Positions 17,694 to 29,527 of a DNA stretch of 64,000 nucleotides are shown piece by piece. Positions within the stretch are counted from its first letter, which is position 1. The number at the start of each line of letters is the position of its first letter. The notes under the pieces were generated by a model. The model saw only the letters and a program-made list of their open reading frames with translations, had not been told where the DNA came from and did not search any database. The position numbers were made by a program, and so were the translations under genes. Source of the stretch: a virus; IMG/VR virus record IMGVR_UViG_3300021519_000006, positions 1-64,000 of that record. One strand, 5' to 3'.

Positions 17694-18035
17694 CTACGCT
17701 ACTATCTCTGAGCCGAAAGCCTGAAATGTTAAGTTAGCTGTAGAAACCTGTGAGACAGTAATTACATCTGTGCTAGCCAAAGTAATACCAAAAGTAATGC
17801 CTGTAGTTGTATTTGCAGGCACGGTTGCATCGTAGGAAAGGTATTGGCTTGTCGCTAATGGTGCTGCCGCTTTGCGTAGGGCAATACGGTATGTAGCAGA
17901 GGCTGAGCCGCGGTTACACACGGAAATAGTAGAAACTACTGCGGAGCTTCCTGCAGTGACCGCATATAAGGTCTCTCCAGCATTAGATGCAGCAGCTGCT
18001 AGCTGTCCAAGTACTTTATAAGTTGTTGTGGCCAC
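17694..18035 (-). CDS. Small beta-sandwich virion protein
   Basis: 113 aa. The string TYKVLGQLAAAASNAGETLYAV followed by STISVCNRGSASATYRIAL fits a compact beta protein commonly found among aquatic phage fibres and decoration proteins, as far as I recall. It overlaps the glycosyltransferase 3' end by 20 nt. Exact role unknown. Confidence 0.5.
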   Translation of the reverse strand: MATTTYKVLGQLAAAASNAGETLYAVTAGSSAVVSTISVCNRGSASATYRIALRKAAAPLATSQYLSYDATVPANTTTGITFGITLASTDVITVSQVSTANLTFQAFGSEIVA

Positions 18036-19095
18036 GTAGGCTCTCCTCTGAATAGAACGTTAAGTTGCTTGCGAGTCGGGGGTCGCTTGGATTCAATTCT
18101 ACCGCTTTACTTCCGTATTGTAGGGCTTTCTCGAAATTTCCTAACCTGAACGCAGCAATTGCTGCGTAATCCCATGGAGCTGATCCCCAGGCCAACTCTT
18201 CGCATAGATACTCCAAGGGTTTATCTACTATACCTATAGCTTGTTCAGCAGCCTCAAGGCAAGCAGTCCACATCTTGTTTTCATAATAAACCTTAGCAAT
18301 ATCAACATACCCTTCCCGTCTATCGGGAGCTTCGGCACACGCCCTAGCAAACCAAGTTATTGCATCTTGATAGTCAGCCTGTAGCTTAGCTATATACCGC
18401 ATAGATGCAGCTCGTTCTGGCTTCCACACAGCTTTAGGTAAAGATAAGTGTCTTTTAAACTCTGCCTCAGCCTCTTCATATTGGCCGTAAAAAAACAACT
18501 CTCGTGCATAGTAAAACGCATTTCTATCATCATTGGGATCTTCTTTGACAGATTGTGCAAGTAAAGGCATGTAACTTGAACGAGATTTAGAGTTGTCTGC
18601 GTGGTGGTGTATTTGTAGCTTAGTCCATCCCTGAGTCTCATCAATACGGTCCGTGACCATTACTTCGTGTACTGGATGCTTCCATCGGTACCCGTGACGA
18701 GAGTGAATCTTATCTCCGCCGTATTGAAGGCCAGGGGTTCCGTCTTCTTTCCAATTCCAAGTGTATTGATACCTAGGTCTTGTCCACTTTTCAACGTGGG
18801 CTTTTTCTAATTCTTCACGCCAACCGGGAAGTAATACTTCATCCATATCTAAAGCAATGCAATAATCAACGTCATCTGGGATAAAGGCAAGAGATGCGTT
18901 GCGGGCGTCATCAAAACGCCAAGGTTTAATAGATATCCCAACACAAACAATTCCAAGTTCTTCAGCTATTTTCCGGGTGTTATCGGTAGATCCCGTATCG
19001 GCTATAAGAAGATAATCCGCCTCTTTAGCAGAGTCATACCAGGGCTTAACGAATTGTTCTTCATTTAACGCTATTGTGTAAACAGCTACTTTCAT
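18016..19095 (-). CDS. Family 2-type glycosyltransferase with TPR-like C-terminus
   Basis: 359 aa. The N-terminus (AVYTIALNEEQFVKPW, then IADTGSTDNTRKIAEELGI) is the GT-A nucleotide-sugar fold. The metal-binding DxD-type motif is at residues 82-86 (LDMDE), followed by RYRWKHPVHEVM-like residues. From about residue 190 there are TPR-like helices (FFYGQYEEAEAEFKRHLSL, AIAAFRLGNFEKALQYG). It should add sugar to a protein or glycan in the cytoplasm. Because it sits inside the fibre gene array, the fibre or capsid proteins are the likely acceptors; alternatively it modifies host surface glycans. One 13-base word of the early-block repeat lies in it at 18938. Confidence 0.85.
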   Translation of the reverse strand: MKVAVYTIALNEEQFVKPWYDSAKEADYLLIADTGSTDNTRKIAEELGIVCVGISIKPWRFDDARNASLAFIPDDVDYCIALDMDEVLLPGWREELEKAHVEKWTRPRYQYTWNWKEDGTPGLQYGGDKIHSRHGYRWKHPVHEVMVTDRIDETQGWTKLQIHHHADNSKSRSSYMPLLAQSVKEDPNDDRNAFYYARELFFYGQYEEAEAEFKRHLSLPKAVWKPERAASMRYIAKLQADYQDAITWFARACAEAPDRREGYVDIAKVYYENKMWTACLEAAEQAIGIVDKPLEYLCEELAWGSAPWDYAAIAAFRLGNFEKALQYGSKAVELNPSDPRLASNLTFYSEESLRGHNNL

Positions 19096-19106
19096 GATGC
19101 TCCGAT

Positions 19107-19217
19107 TTATTCAGGGTAAGTTGTTTCGTATCCTATCACCGTACCGTTTTTGTCTTTAATTTCAAAAGTTTCTGAACCGTCTTCTGCAACACCCAAACTA
19201 GTTTTTAACTCGCTCAT
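19107..19217 (-). CDS. 36-aa fibre-cluster microprotein
   Basis: ATG 19217 overlaps the stop of the collagen-like fibre gene as ATGA. Product begins [20 protein letters not shown] and ends in [12 protein letters not shown]. It lies between the fibre gene and the glycosyltransferase. Too short for family assignment, but the start overlap and coding-like composition support it. Confidence 0.5.
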   Translation of the reverse strand: MSELKTSLGVAEDGSETFEIKDKNGTVIGYETTYPE

Positions 19218-20812
19218 GTGGTCTTTAACCTTCCCCAGATTCCTACGGAGCTAGCCGTAGTAACTGTTGTTGATGCTGGCAAGTCTGTTTGAGCAGCTAC
19301 CACACCCGTAGTTCTTGGGGACAATGATGAAAGAACTGAAGGTGGTGAGTTATAAGCTGTAAATACAGAGCCAGGGTTAGAAGCAAGGACAATGATTCCT
19401 ATGGCGTATCTAACGCCAGCAACCAACGTGTAGGTAGCTGGGTACCCGCCGGTTGTATCAAATAATAGTGTGTATAGAGAGTTTGCTGACGCAAAAGTAG
19501 TTGTACTTGCGGCAGATCTAGCTACAAGAGTGGCTGTTCCTGTGATGTCGTCAAAAGTATACAAACCAAATCTAATTAAAGAAGTACCAGTAGTAACAGT
19601 TGTTGCAGAAGCTACGCTTATAGAATTTACGTTTACTCCCCATAGAGGACCAAAAAACGTAAAGTAAACAGATCCGCTAGTTAATGTTGAGGAGGTGTTT
19701 CCGTATCTCGGCGCTACATCTACAACGCTTAAACTTTGATTTAAATTAACTGCAAGGCTGCCAAAAGCATCTCCGCTAAGTTTTGCTGCGGTTACTGCAT
19801 TATTTGCAATTTTAGCTGTAGTAACGTTAAGGTCTGTAATCTTTACAGTAGTAACCGCATCTGTAGCTAGTTTAGCCGTGGTTACATTAGCATCTACAAT
19901 TTTAACTGTGGTAACAGAATCTGTTGCAAGCTTTGCTCCGGTTACATTAGCGTCTGTGATTTTAGCTGTGGTTACAGTGTTATCTGTAGGTGTACGAGTA
20001 TTAGTAAGGCGGGTATCTGTTCCGTATACAACCTGTGATGTAGTGGCATCACCAGTAGCCGGAATATCTTTTACCGAGGATGTGCCTAACCCAGTTACTT
20101 GAGTATTAGCAATAGATATTGAAGATTGATTAATTCCAATTACCGCGGCAGTAGATGTGCCAGTATTAGTAATGGGTCCAGTTACGGAAACAACTCCTGT
20201 GTTACCTTGTGGCCCAGTGACATTACTTGCTGCACCTGTAGGGCCAATATTTCCTTGAGAACCTGTGGGTCCAATAGGACCTTGTGGACCTGGTACGGTA
20301 CTAGCAGCACCTGTGGGTCCAGCAATTCCTTGTGAGCCTGTAGGTCCAATATTTCCCTGTGGTCCCGTAATTCCTTGGGGACCTGTAGGTCCAATATTTC
20401 CTTGCGGACCTGTTGGTCCAACAACAGTTGATGCAGCGCCTGTAGGCCCTGTAATTCCCTGAAGACCTTGCGGACCTGTTACACCAATTAATCCTTGGGC
20501 GCCAGTAGGTCCTACTTCACCTCTTGGGATTGTAAAGTTATAAATTGCAGCGGTAGCAGATCCAGAGTTAGTTACTACTGCGCTACCACCAGCGGCACTT
20601 GTTGTAACAGAGCCTACGGATGCGGTAGAGCTTGGTCCTGTTGGACCAGTTACTCCTGAAGAATATAGAAGTGTATTCCACGCTGTTAAACCATTACCGA
20701 CCTTAAAACGCCCGGTATCGTATTCATAGCCAGCTTCACCTTGTGCAAGAACAGGGTTAGCAGAAGTCCATGCGGCAGCTGTATCACGTCTAAACTGGAT
20801 CTTTGTTGCCAT
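19214..20812 (-). CDS. Tail fibre with collagen-like stalk
   Basis: 532 aa. The N-terminus ([30 protein letters not shown]) is a common phage fibre head domain, also seen in major-tropism-determinant-type proteins. Residues about 53-215 are G-x-y triplets, mostly GPTGPQG and similar. Next come repeats of the type [20 protein letters not shown], a coiled or beta-helical shaft. The C-terminal 150 residues form a beta-rich head ([21 protein letters not shown]) likely to bind receptor. Trimeric assembly is expected from the collagen stalk. Confidence 0.85.
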   Translation of the reverse strand: MATKIQFRRDTAAAWTSANPVLAQGEAGYEYDTGRFKVGNGLTAWNTLLYSSGVTGPTGPSSTASVGSVTTSAAGGSAVVTNSGSATAAIYNFTIPRGEVGPTGAQGLIGVTGPQGLQGITGPTGAASTVVGPTGPQGNIGPTGPQGITGPQGNIGPTGSQGIAGPTGAASTVPGPQGPIGPTGSQGNIGPTGAASNVTGPQGNTGVVSVTGPITNTGTSTAAVIGINQSSISIANTQVTGLGTSSVKDIPATGDATTSQVVYGTDTRLTNTRTPTDNTVTTAKITDANVTGAKLATDSVTTVKIVDANVTTAKLATDAVTTVKITDLNVTTAKIANNAVTAAKLSGDAFGSLAVNLNQSLSVVDVAPRYGNTSSTLTSGSVYFTFFGPLWGVNVNSISVASATTVTTGTSLIRFGLYTFDDITGTATLVARSAASTTTFASANSLYTLLFDTTGGYPATYTLVAGVRYAIGIIVLASNPGSVFTAYNSPPSVLSSLSPRTTGVVAAQTDLPASTTVTTASSVGIWGRLKTT

Positions 20813-21180
20813 TAGCCTGTTGCTCCTCCCGCAGTAATAGTTAAGTTTCCTCCATAAATGGAGTTAGCTACACCACCGTCAAGATTAGCAGCTTCAGGGC
20901 CTGTAGGTCCTGTAACTGAAGGTCCTGTAGCACCTGTTGGGCCAACTGGTCCTTGCGGTCCGGTTGGGCCGGGAACAATAGAGTCTGGCCCTGTTGGGCC
21001 GGTAGGGCCTAAATCACCTTGTGGACCAGTAGGACCTAAAGGTCCGGTAGGACCTAAGTCCCCCGGTACACCTTCAGATATTAGTAGGCGCCATACAGCA
21101 CCAGTCCAGTACCAAGATTGTCCAGCATTAGTAAATACTTGGTCTAAATTTGGATCGTCCGGAAAATTAAGGACAGGCAT
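20812..21180 (-). CDS. Short collagen-like fibre protein
   Basis: 122 aa. The N-terminus ([30 protein letters not shown]) is a small adaptor seen at the start of many phage fibres. Residues 37-97 are collagen-like triplets. The end is short ([21 protein letters not shown]). It overlaps the long fibre gene by one base, so the two may assemble together as base and stalk. Confidence 0.75.
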   Translation of the reverse strand: MPVLNFPDDPNLDQVFTNAGQSWYWTGAVWRLLISEGVPGDLGPTGPLGPTGPQGDLGPTGPTGPDSIVPGPTGPQGPVGPTGATGPSVTGPTGPEAANLDGGVANSIYGGNLTITAGGATG

Positions 21181-21203
21181 TTCTATCCTTTACTTTTTAG
21201 TTA

Positions 21204-21587
21204 TTAAGCCTCTACTGGAGCTTCTGGTGACTGATCTACAGCCTTTGGCTCTTGTTCAAGCTCAGTACCAACAATTACTCCGCCTTCGCCAACTTCAGCT
21301 TCAGCATGTTGTGCTTGAGCTAAAACAGCATTAGCTGCAAGTGCGTCATTAACTTCTTTATTAGTTGGGTGAGGAATTAGTGGCTGATCAGGACCATCAC
21401 CTGGGCGATCTGCTGTTTCATCAGCATTGTATGCGACCCAGGCTTTTGCCCAATCTTCTGCTTCTTTTTTAGAAGCCCACTCAGTGCCATTAGGCCAATG
21501 TGGTTGTTCTAGGTTACCTGGTGTGTCTTCAGAATCTAGCCAAATTACTACTAGATTACCTTTTTTAATTGAATATCCGACAGACAT
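21204..21587 (-). CDS. Acidic fibre-cluster protein, unknown
   Basis: 127 aa with a good CTAAGGAG site. The N-terminal half is a small domain with [20 protein letters not shown] and [21 protein letters not shown]. The C-terminal half is low-complexity and acidic ([20 protein letters not shown]). A function cannot be assigned; an accessory for fibre assembly is possible from its place between fibre genes. Confidence 0.5.
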   Translation of the reverse strand: MSVGYSIKKGNLVVIWLDSEDTPGNLEQPHWPNGTEWASKKEAEDWAKAWVAYNADETADRPGDGPDQPLIPHPTNKEVNDALAANAVLAQAQHAEAEVGEGGVIVGTELEQEPKAVDQSPEAPVEA

Positions 21588-21596
21588 TTATACTCC

Positions 21597-24500
21597 TTAG
21601 TAGTTTCCTGTAGCTATAGTAGAACTATAGATACTAAATGTTACAGGTGTCGATGTAATGAAGTCAATTGGCTGTGATGAATAGAATCCACCAACATAGT
21701 TGGCACTCTTACGGAATGAGTACTGAGAACTGTTATCAGCAAGCTGGGTTGTGTACATAGATGAAGCAAAGTAAACAGTAGATGCTGTAGTAGTAGCATC
21801 TCCTTGATCACGCCAGATTTCATAAAGGTATGAGTCAGTCTTTACAGCGAACAACTTTCCACCGATATCAAATGCCTTATAAGCAACACCAAACGTAGCG
21901 TTAGAGCTACCTAAACGCACTGTCATAGCGTTAGTTCCCATAGCGTTGTTAGAGGTGTACGTGTCAGAAGTTCCGCAGAAGATGTAAACGTCGTCTGTAG
22001 CTGCAATATCCCAAATACCTTGTCCACCAGTACCAAAGTATCCCTGAGCCCATCGGCGTGGCTGTCTATGGAAATCTTGATTAAACATCCAGTAGCCGGC
22101 GGCGCTTGTAGACGTGTGCCAAGCAAACCAGGTATTACCGGTTTTCTTGATACGTGTAGGCGCTAGTGAAGCTGGAAGAACACCTACAACGAATGTGTGG
22201 TAGTTGTACCAAGTAATACCGTCTGCAGAACGTGCAATCGTGTTATTACCTGTGTAGTACTTATAGAAGAACCCATCTTCAAACGAGAGGGAATGCTCTG
22301 TACAACGAGAGTCTAAGTTACGACCATACTTACGGATAGAGCACCAACGGTTACCATCTGGTGAGAAGTACATATAGTTTGTACCTTCAGAACGGGCTAC
22401 AAACATACCGTTTCCACCCATAACATCGCTTAGATAGTTATTCTGAGAAACGCGGTTGTATACATACGGCAAGAATTCAATCCAGTCGTATGTACGCCAG
22501 ATTCCGTTAGCATTCATAAGGGTGTAAATACCATTTGAGTAAGCAGATTGGTACTGTGTGCTTGGAGTATAGTTAATATTAAACGAAGTCCAAGTATTGT
22601 AATCATTAGTAGACGCACCTGGCTGTGTGTGAGCAAATGTAATTTGACCGTTAAAGGCAACTGACTGTACCAAAGTACCGTTAGTAGCTACGTCACGAAC
22701 AGTCTGGGCAATATGACCTGAGCTGATCTGCCAGAAAATTTCACCGTCTTGTGTCCAAGCTAGGTATCCATTGTTACCTGTAACCCAGTGACGATCAATA
22801 GCATAACGTGAACGAGTGTTCTGACCCGATTGATACATCGCAGAAGTTTTTACTCCTGTACGCCAATCTAGACCATCAGTAGAGCGAAGTGTGACTCCAG
22901 AATCTCCCACAGCAATCCATAGACCGCTTGGATAAGCTGGAGTAACTCCCCAAGAAACACCGTTAAGGTTGTTTGCTACATACTGGCCTTCAAATGTTCC
23001 ACCTGCAGAAACAGCTGTTCCTACAAGGCGTGAGCGCTGTGTCCAAGTAATACCGTCTGTAGAAGAGTAGATATAACCACCAGCGCAGACTGCAACAAAT
23101 AGACTATTAGCAAATGTAATTTCGTAAACGCCACCACCAAGAAGAGTTTGACGCTGTGTCCAAGTGGTCATATCAGGAGATGAATAAACAATTCCTGAAT
23201 CATTACCTACTACATATAAACCAGCACCAAAAGCAATAGCTCTAGTATTAGCAGCGGAAATTACGTTGTTAGCGTTGTAGTTAGTACGAATCCAGTTATC
23301 ACCATCAACAGAGTAAGCAACTACACCAGCTCCACCAACTGCTAAGAAGCGGTTGTTGTAGAACTGAATTGCGTTAACTGTGTTAGAAACAAAGTTATTA
23401 CCGGCGGTAAATGTAGAAGTACGCTCTGTCCAAGTGTATCCATCTGGAGCAGACATGATAGTTCCAGTATTTCCACCAGCAACCCAGCGAGCACCAGAAG
23501 AACCAACACCATAAGCCATTGTGTTTATAGCGGTAGTCTGGTTAGGGTGAACTTGACGGCTCCAAGCAATTGGGTTACCGGCAGGTGCGTAGTAAGAAGA
23601 TGCATCGTTTTCTTGGCGATACCACATTTTACCAAGGGCATCCATACCAATTGTTCCAAATTGGCTAAGACCATCAGCACGGATCCACCATGAAATACCA
23701 TCTGTAGATGTCTTAATCTGTCCGTTAACTGGATCGTAGTACACAAGTACTGAACCATTTTTAACAAGACGGTGGTTGTAATAAGTAGATCCTGAAAGTG
23801 TTGAACCAGCGGTCCAAGAAGTTAAGTTAGAGCTGTAGTAAAGCTGTCCTGCTTGTGAAATAGCCCACCAAGTAGAACCAAGCTTTACAACGCTTCGGCA
23901 AATAAATGGGATGCTGTAAGCAGAGTTCCATAGAGAACCATCAGTAGATGTAGCCATACGTGAACCATCATCAAATGCTAAGTAGTTTGTACCATCCCAA
24001 GCAACTGCGGTTACGTTACCAATCAAACCTGAAGGGGAAAATAGTGTAAAGCTTTGGCCATCTGGTGAGAAACCTACGTTAGAAGAAGTAGAGTTGCGAC
24101 CATAGATATAGCCTGTAGGCGATACTGCAGCACAACGAACTGTGGTCCAGTTACCATCTCCAGAGTATTCCCAGTCAAAACCGTTATTTGAAACAAGTCC
24201 ATAATTCGTGTTTGGTCCACCGGCTACTAAGAAACGACCGTTAAAGTATTCAACGGAATAGGTTTCGTTTGTATAGGCACCCGGAGTAATGTTGTTGTAG
24301 TTACCAACGTTGTGCCAAGTATTGCCGTAGTCACGGGATGCTGAAATAATAGCGTTGTAACCACCTACGAATACCTGAATCTTTCCATCAGGAGTAGAAG
24401 CCATCATGCTACTTGAACCATACATTGAGTATGTGTTAGAGTTTAAAGTGGCTGTTCCCGTGTATCCAGAGTTATGTGGGTAGAACTGAGGAAGTGGACG

Positions 24501-24833
24501 GTACTGAGGTGCTGGGTCTTTATCAAAAGGCTCAAAAGCCATAGAGATAGTTGTTGCTGCAGAAGGAAGCTCAATAGTTCCTTGGTTTTCAGATCCACGC
24601 CAATCCCAACCACTGATTGCTTGAGATCCTTGTACATTGTTTCCATTTCCGGAAACACGGAAAATACCACGGCTGTTGGAACTGCACTTTACTGCATACT
24701 TACCAGCAGCTAGTGTTGTACCGGGGGTGTAGTCATACGCGCCTCGGCCTGAAAGAACACGAGATAATAGGACGGAACCACCATCGGGAGCTCCAGTAGA
24801 TGAACCACCTGTTAGATCACTTAAATTTGCCAT
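21597..24833 (-). CDS. Giant beta-propeller (BNR/sialidase-like) adhesin
   Basis: 1078 aa. After a short N-terminus (MANLSDLTGGSSTGAP), nearly the whole chain is built from repeated units of about 45-50 residues. Examples are YSSTDGITWTQRS, YSSPDMTTWTQRQ, FSPDGQSFTLF and MSAPDGYTWTERT. These S-x-D-G-x-x-W-T Asp-box-like turns are typical of BNR / sortilin-type propellers. Between them come phrases such as FLAVGGAGVVAYSVDGDNW. At least two propellers seem likely. No sialidase catalytic residues are evident, so binding rather than cleavage is proposed. It is the largest protein in the window and the probable main host-recognition device. Confidence 0.75.
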   Translation of the reverse strand: MANLSDLTGGSSTGAPDGGSVLLSRVLSGRGAYDYTPGTTLAAGKYAVKCSSNSRGIFRVSGNGNNVQGSQAISGWDWRGSENQGTIELPSAATTISMAFEPFDKDPAPQYRPLPQFYPHNSGYTGTATLNSNTYSMYGSSSMMASTPDGKIQVFVGGYNAIISASRDYGNTWHNVGNYNNITPGAYTNETYSVEYFNGRFLVAGGPNTNYGLVSNNGFDWEYSGDGNWTTVRCAAVSPTGYIYGRNSTSSNVGFSPDGQSFTLFSPSGLIGNVTAVAWDGTNYLAFDDGSRMATSTDGSLWNSAYSIPFICRSVVKLGSTWWAISQAGQLYYSSNLTSWTAGSTLSGSTYYNHRLVKNGSVLVYYDPVNGQIKTSTDGISWWIRADGLSQFGTIGMDALGKMWYRQENDASSYYAPAGNPIAWSRQVHPNQTTAINTMAYGVGSSGARWVAGGNTGTIMSAPDGYTWTERTSTFTAGNNFVSNTVNAIQFYNNRFLAVGGAGVVAYSVDGDNWIRTNYNANNVISAANTRAIAFGAGLYVVGNDSGIVYSSPDMTTWTQRQTLLGGGVYEITFANSLFVAVCAGGYIYSSTDGITWTQRSRLVGTAVSAGGTFEGQYVANNLNGVSWGVTPAYPSGLWIAVGDSGVTLRSTDGLDWRTGVKTSAMYQSGQNTRSRYAIDRHWVTGNNGYLAWTQDGEIFWQISSGHIAQTVRDVATNGTLVQSVAFNGQITFAHTQPGASTNDYNTWTSFNINYTPSTQYQSAYSNGIYTLMNANGIWRTYDWIEFLPYVYNRVSQNNYLSDVMGGNGMFVARSEGTNYMYFSPDGNRWCSIRKYGRNLDSRCTEHSLSFEDGFFYKYYTGNNTIARSADGITWYNYHTFVVGVLPASLAPTRIKKTGNTWFAWHTSTSAAGYWMFNQDFHRQPRRWAQGYFGTGGQGIWDIAATDDVYIFCGTSDTYTSNNAMGTNAMTVRLGSSNATFGVAYKAFDIGGKLFAVKTDSYLYEIWRDQGDATTTASTVYFASSMYTTQLADNSSQYSFRKSANYVGGFYSSQPIDFITSTPVTFSIYSSTIATGNY

Positions 24834-24836
24834 TTT

Positions 24837-26594
24837 TTAGACAAACCTCCATCCATATGTCGAGCCCGAGTATAGTAACTCTATTGAGGCATTTCTTACA
24901 TTAAGAGAGTAGTCTTCAGACAACCCCATAATTTTATTTCCGTTTCTCGCTAGTACAGCTGGTGTAGTTCCCCAAGTACCTGCTAAATCGGCAATACGTA
25001 TTCTATCATTAACTGCAGGGGTTACAGGCAATGTAAGTGTAAATGCTCCACCGGAAGTGTTTGCAAAGATTGCATCACGAACCGCTAGGGTGTAGTTGGC
25101 GGTCTTAGTTGACCAAACACCGCTGATCTGAGAATAAGCAAATCCCACTGTAGTGGCATCTGTATCTGCAGCAGGAGTAGTGCTAATAGTGATTCCAGCT
25201 GTTGCTGTTACCACACCAGTTACACCTAAAGTTCCAGCTACTGTTGTGTTACCTGTGGCAGCTGTTACTACAAACTTGTTTGTGTTGATGGTCAAGTTGC
25301 CTGTGAGAGCCTGTGTACCTGTGTTGATGATTCCGCCGACTTTTAGAGTGTCGTATACAGCGCTTGTGTAATCAACTGTGTTTCCTGGCTTTACAGTAAG
25401 TCCTGAAACTAAGTTCCAAATACCATCAGTTGCTTTCTTTGTAAATGCTGCGTACTTCTGCCCACTGGAGATATAACCACCAGCAAAAGTAAAGTCAAGA
25501 AGGTTAGCTGCGTTTGTATCAGCTACGAAGACCGCTGGGTTTACAACAGCAATGTTAGCGGTTTGAACAGTAGTTCCACCACCAGAGAAAGAAATAGTAC
25601 CCGCAATATTTACGTTACCGCCGATATTTACAGCACCCGTTACACCAAGGCCACCGGCTACTACAAGAGCTCCAGTAGATGGGGAAGTAGAAGCTGTTGC
25701 AATGTTAATAGAAACGCTGGTATCTGGATCAATAGTCATTTGAGTATTATTATCACCAAGGCCACCAGCAGCAAAAATAATTTTATTCTGTGATCCGGTA
25801 TCACCTGTAGCTAATACAAGGTTTCCTCGCCCAAGTTTTCCAGCAGATGCCGCACCATTTGGTGAAACAGATGCAGGAGCTAGATCTCCGTTCGTAGATG
25901 TGTACGTAAAAGTAGATGGTGATGGGATAGCAATGATAGTTGCAGAAGCAGTATTAAAAGATCCATCTACACCTGTAATAGTAAGTGGCATACCTACACG
26001 GAAATTATGTGCAGCAGATGTAGTTAAAGTAGCAACGTTAGAAGTTCTTGCTTTTGTAATAACTACTGCTGTTAAAACTTCTGGGCCGGTTACAAAAATG
26101 TATCCGTCACTTGCGCCAGTAATAGTAAATGATGGGTCACTAAAGTTTTGAGAAGTGAAACCCATATCAATGTAGCCAGAAGAATCCACACCATTATCAC
26201 CATAAGCAATATAGTCTGTAGAGGATGCAATTCCACTTCCCATATTTTGAAAAGCAATTTGTGCATAGTTAGTAGATTCAATACTTGCAATAATTGCTGG
26301 GTCGGACAAACCAGCTTCAGATTCAAAAGCTTGTGCTTCTGTACCAACATACATCTTTGTAACATTTAGTGGATTAGTTCCATCTAGAACTGTTGCAAGA
26401 AAATCATTTAAATCATTTTGTGCTTGAACTGACGCGGCTGCTAGATCATTAATGCCTAGTAGATTACCTAGCGTCTCAATAGTTTTTGCAACATAGACGA
26501 GGTCTTGCGCAGAATAGGTACTTGCCGCAAGGGATGCGGTAATCTCTGACTTAACCGCTTCAATTTGCGTATTAAGCGCTGTATATAGTGGCAT
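24837..26594 (-). CDS. Tail fibre protein with intramolecular shaft repeats
   Basis: 585 aa. The N-terminus is helical (TQIEAVKSEITASLAASTYSAQDLVYVAKTIE). The middle has phrases used by phage and sequencing-context fibre shafts (TGALVVAGGLGVTGAVNIGG, GNTTVAGTLGVTGVVT). The C-terminus carries FTLTLPVTPAVNDRIRIADLAGTW and an end in YGWRFV, a pattern of fibre tip domains. It follows the 18-aa ORF by TAATG overlap. Confidence 0.75.
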   Translation of the reverse strand: MPLYTALNTQIEAVKSEITASLAASTYSAQDLVYVAKTIETLGNLLGINDLAAASVQAQNDLNDFLATVLDGTNPLNVTKMYVGTEAQAFESEAGLSDPAIIASIESTNYAQIAFQNMGSGIASSTDYIAYGDNGVDSSGYIDMGFTSQNFSDPSFTITGASDGYIFVTGPEVLTAVVITKARTSNVATLTTSAAHNFRVGMPLTITGVDGSFNTASATIIAIPSPSTFTYTSTNGDLAPASVSPNGAASAGKLGRGNLVLATGDTGSQNKIIFAAGGLGDNNTQMTIDPDTSVSINIATASTSPSTGALVVAGGLGVTGAVNIGGNVNIAGTISFSGGGTTVQTANIAVVNPAVFVADTNAANLLDFTFAGGYISSGQKYAAFTKKATDGIWNLVSGLTVKPGNTVDYTSAVYDTLKVGGIINTGTQALTGNLTINTNKFVVTAATGNTTVAGTLGVTGVVTATAGITISTTPAADTDATTVGFAYSQISGVWSTKTANYTLAVRDAIFANTSGGAFTLTLPVTPAVNDRIRIADLAGTWGTTPAVLARNGNKIMGLSEDYSLNVRNASIELLYSGSTYGWRFV

Positions 26595-26650
26595 TAAATA
26601 TCTCCTTCGGGGGATTTACCCATTAAGCGATTATAAGCATACTTACTCAT
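26594..26650 (-). CDS. 18-aa leader-like ORF before the fibre gene
   Basis: ATG 26650 with AAGGA upstream encodes MSKYAYNRLMGKSPEGDI and stops as TAATG on the start of the 585-aa fibre. The ribosome site of the fibre (GAAGGAGA) lies inside it. It may only couple translation; it could also be chance. Confidence 0.35.
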   Translation of the reverse strand: MSKYAYNRLMGKSPEGDI

Positions 26651-26665
26651 TTTTTGTCCTTATAA

Positions 26666-27442
26666 CTAGATTGAGCTGTAGATGTTAAGACCAAGCCAAC
26701 GATCGTCTCGGACTAGTCGTACTTCATTTGTAAGTTGTGTCATAAGCTCACTACCCTCGTAGGATAGTACTGTAGCTACGGCAGAATCCGTAGCGTTAGA
26801 TATGGCAGTTTCAGCCGCAGTTGTGGCCGCACTCAAGGTGGTTAGTGAACCAGAGAGGGTTAATCCTAAGGCATCCACAGCATCTTGAACATCCGTTAGT
26901 GCGCCATCGACTATAAGCCCAACGGCTACCGCAGCGTTACTCACTGCATCTGTTATATCCCCAGTTCCTGTGGAAACCGCCGTGTTGATATCATCAATGC
27001 CTGTGCTTATAGCAAGGGTAGCAGCATCAAGGGCGTCAGTAATATCTGATAGGCCATTGGTTACTAAATCAATAATATCTTGAGTATTTACAGCGCCAAG
27101 TTCTAGTAAAAGGGCATCAATTTGATCAAAAACTTCTTGAGAAGCGGTGTCCAGAGCAGTATTGAAAGAAGTAAGTGCGGAGGAGGCTGCTGTAGTAATA
27201 GTTCCTGTAGCAGTTGTTACGGCTGTATTTAAAGTAGAAATTGCAGTGGTAGCCGTAGTTGTTACCTGGCCCTGCTGGTAAGTTCCTTCTGTAATAACTC
27301 GTGTCAAAGCTAAGTTGGAAACTGCTGCTTCCAAAGCCTTCATTTGGATCAGAAGGTCTTTATTATCAATATTGGTTGCAACAGACTCAACCTTGGCGGT
27401 GATTACCGCCTCTAAGGCCGAGAAATCTGGATTAATTGGCAC
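26666..27442 (-). CDS. Helical Ala/Thr-rich fibre or fibre-base protein
   Basis: 258 aa. Apart from an N-terminal helix (FSALEAVITAKVESVATNI), most of the chain is an Ala/Thr/Asp heptad-like pattern (ISTLNTAVTTATGTITTAAS, DALDAATLAISTGIDDINTA), consistent with a long trimeric coiled coil. The tail (LTNEVRLVRDDRWLGLNIYSSI) is conserved-looking. A fibre shaft or attachment rod role is inferred. Confidence 0.6.
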   Translation of the reverse strand: MPINPDFSALEAVITAKVESVATNIDNKDLLIQMKALEAAVSNLALTRVITEGTYQQGQVTTTATTAISTLNTAVTTATGTITTAASSALTSFNTALDTASQEVFDQIDALLLELGAVNTQDIIDLVTNGLSDITDALDAATLAISTGIDDINTAVSTGTGDITDAVSNAAVAVGLIVDGALTDVQDAVDALGLTLSGSLTTLSAATTAAETAISNATDSAVATVLSYEGSELMTQLTNEVRLVRDDRWLGLNIYSSI

Positions 27443-27451
27443 TGTGTCTCC

Positions 27452-29523
<2,072 letters not shown>

Positions 29524-29527
<4 letters not shown>

